Source: Chitinophagaceae bacterium UBA1953 (GTDB lineage: Bacteria > Bacteroidota > Bacteroidia > Chitinophagales > Chitinophagaceae). Taken from it: a stretch of 64,000 nt of DNA. Both the position numbers and the translations under genes were made by a program. The stretch spans positions 1 to 64,000 of the forward strand of contig DDEN01000017.1 in NCBI GenBank assembly GCA_002336115.1, given 5' to 3'. Under the pieces are notes generated by a model. The model saw nothing but the letters and a program-made list of their open reading frames with translations, was not told the origin of the DNA and searched no databases. Of the stretch, positions 63,480-64,000 are shown piece by piece. Within the stretch, counting starts at the first letter, position 1. Every line of letters starts with the position of its first letter.

Positions 63480-64000
63480 ATGAGTTTATTCGCTAAGAAA
63501 CCTCTGGAACAAATTCTGGCCCAGGCAGAAGATGCAGAGAAAGGATTAAAAAGAACTTTAGGCCCCGCTAATCTTATTGCGCTTGGTATAGGTGCAATTA
63601 TTGGTGCTGGTTTATTTGTAAGAACAGCAGCAGCGGCCGGGCAGGCTGCAGGCCCAGGTGTTACACTTTCATTTATTGTTGCCGCTATAGGATGTGCTTT
63701 TGCCGGCTTATGTTATGCTGAATTTGCAGCCATGATCCCTATTGCCGGAAGTGCTTATGCGTACAGCTATACTACAATGGGCGAATTGGTTGCCTGGATT
63801 ATTGGCTGGGCATTGATTATGGAATATGCGTTGGGTGCAGCAACTGTATCTATTGCATGGAGCGAATACCTGAACAAACTTTTCGGTATGAGGATTCCAT
63901 ACGAATGGACACATTCGCCATTTGAAAGTTTTACTGATTCAGCAGGTATTCATCACTCCGGTATCATGAACGCCCCGGCTCTTGTAATTCTGCTTCTGCT
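63480..64000 (+). CDS. Amino-acid permease (APC family), cut by window end
   Basis: The first 173 codons of a cationic-amino-acid-transporter-like permease are visible. It begins MSLFAKKPLEQILAQAED, then the signature GLKRTLGPANLIALGIGAII and GAGLFVRTAAAAG (helix 1 unwound substrate site), FAGLCYAEFAAMIPIAGSAYAYSY and ELVAWIIGWALIMEYALG. These indicate the CAT subgroup of APC transporters with 12-14 helices. The 3' part lies outside the window. It diverges from the DctA-like gene with a 147-bp gap. Confidence 0.9.
   Translation, partial: MSLFAKKPLEQILAQAEDAEKGLKRTLGPANLIALGIGAIIGAGLFVRTAAAAGQAAGPGVTLSFIVAAIGCAFAGLCYAEFAAMIPIAGSAYAYSYTTMGELVAWIIGWALIMEYALGAATVSIAWSEYLNKLFGMRIPYEWTHSPFESFTDSAGIHHSGIMNAPALVILLL

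Overview
The window looks like a chromosome segment of a Bacteroidota bacterium, most plausibly family Chitinophagaceae. Supporting signs are two adjacent type IX secretion cargo proteins with C-terminal sorting domains, an Oar-like TonB-dependent receptor, a GLPGLI-family protein, a DUF4407 protein, both type II and type III glutamine synthetases, few Shine-Dalgarno sequences, and several upstream boxes of the Bacteroidota form TAnnTTTG. No rRNA, tRNA or CRISPR array was recognised.

Layout. 1-3360 is an accessory patch: a truncated IS3 OrfA, a TlpA-like thioredoxin protein, an AT-rich orphan gene, two near-identical ~139 bp inverted-repeat elements flanking that orphan, and a DoxX-like fragment abutting the second element. 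3387-12700 carries pdxJ, two tiny membrane proteins, a SET protein, a DUF2452 fusion, a UbiD-family decarboxylase, ribBA and a large receptor. 12765-15826 pairs an esterase with a divergent ATP-grasp/GCS2 amidoligase dyad. 15928-20150 has ilvE and a tight plus-strand operon: unknown protein, rdgB, ECF sigma factor, repeat-bearing putative anti-sigma, thioesterase. 20147-25005 is a minus-strand group: TPR protein, phosphosulfolactate synthase, aroE, TPR protein, OmpA-like lipoprotein. 25157-31686 has a small secreted protein, a GLPGLI protein, yidC, DUF4407, and an AT-rich deacetylase/GNAT pair whose first start codon lies in a perfect 17-bp hairpin.

31737-40249 carries pyrG, proC, purL, a family 9 glycosyltransferase and a polytopic membrane protein. 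40392-45203 holds type II and type III glutamine synthetases separated by a degenerate 21-bp tandem array, a gene remnant and orphan genes. 45266-51865 has two type IX cargo proteins, one rich in calcium-binding thrombospondin-3-like repeats and one an M1 metallopeptidase. 52292-54925 holds accC, accB and efp. 55106-59482 carries a thiol-disulfide protein, a BlaR1-like/BlaI pair with a perfect operator, an SRPBCC protein and mdh. 59553-63332 is a minus-strand membrane-protein group (DctA-like symporter, DedA-like protein, MFS permease), followed by an amino-acid permease cut by the window end.

Most of the window is core metabolism: cofactors (B6, riboflavin), nucleotides (CTP, purines, pool cleaning), amino acids (BCAA, proline, shikimate, glutamine), fatty-acid initiation (AccBC) and central carbon (Mdh). 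The most unusual material is the paired repeat elements, the 21-bp array, the amidoligase dyad, the start-codon hairpin, the proline-rich BlaR1/plug fusion, the phosphosulfolactate synthase and an EF-P with a non-canonical tip loop.
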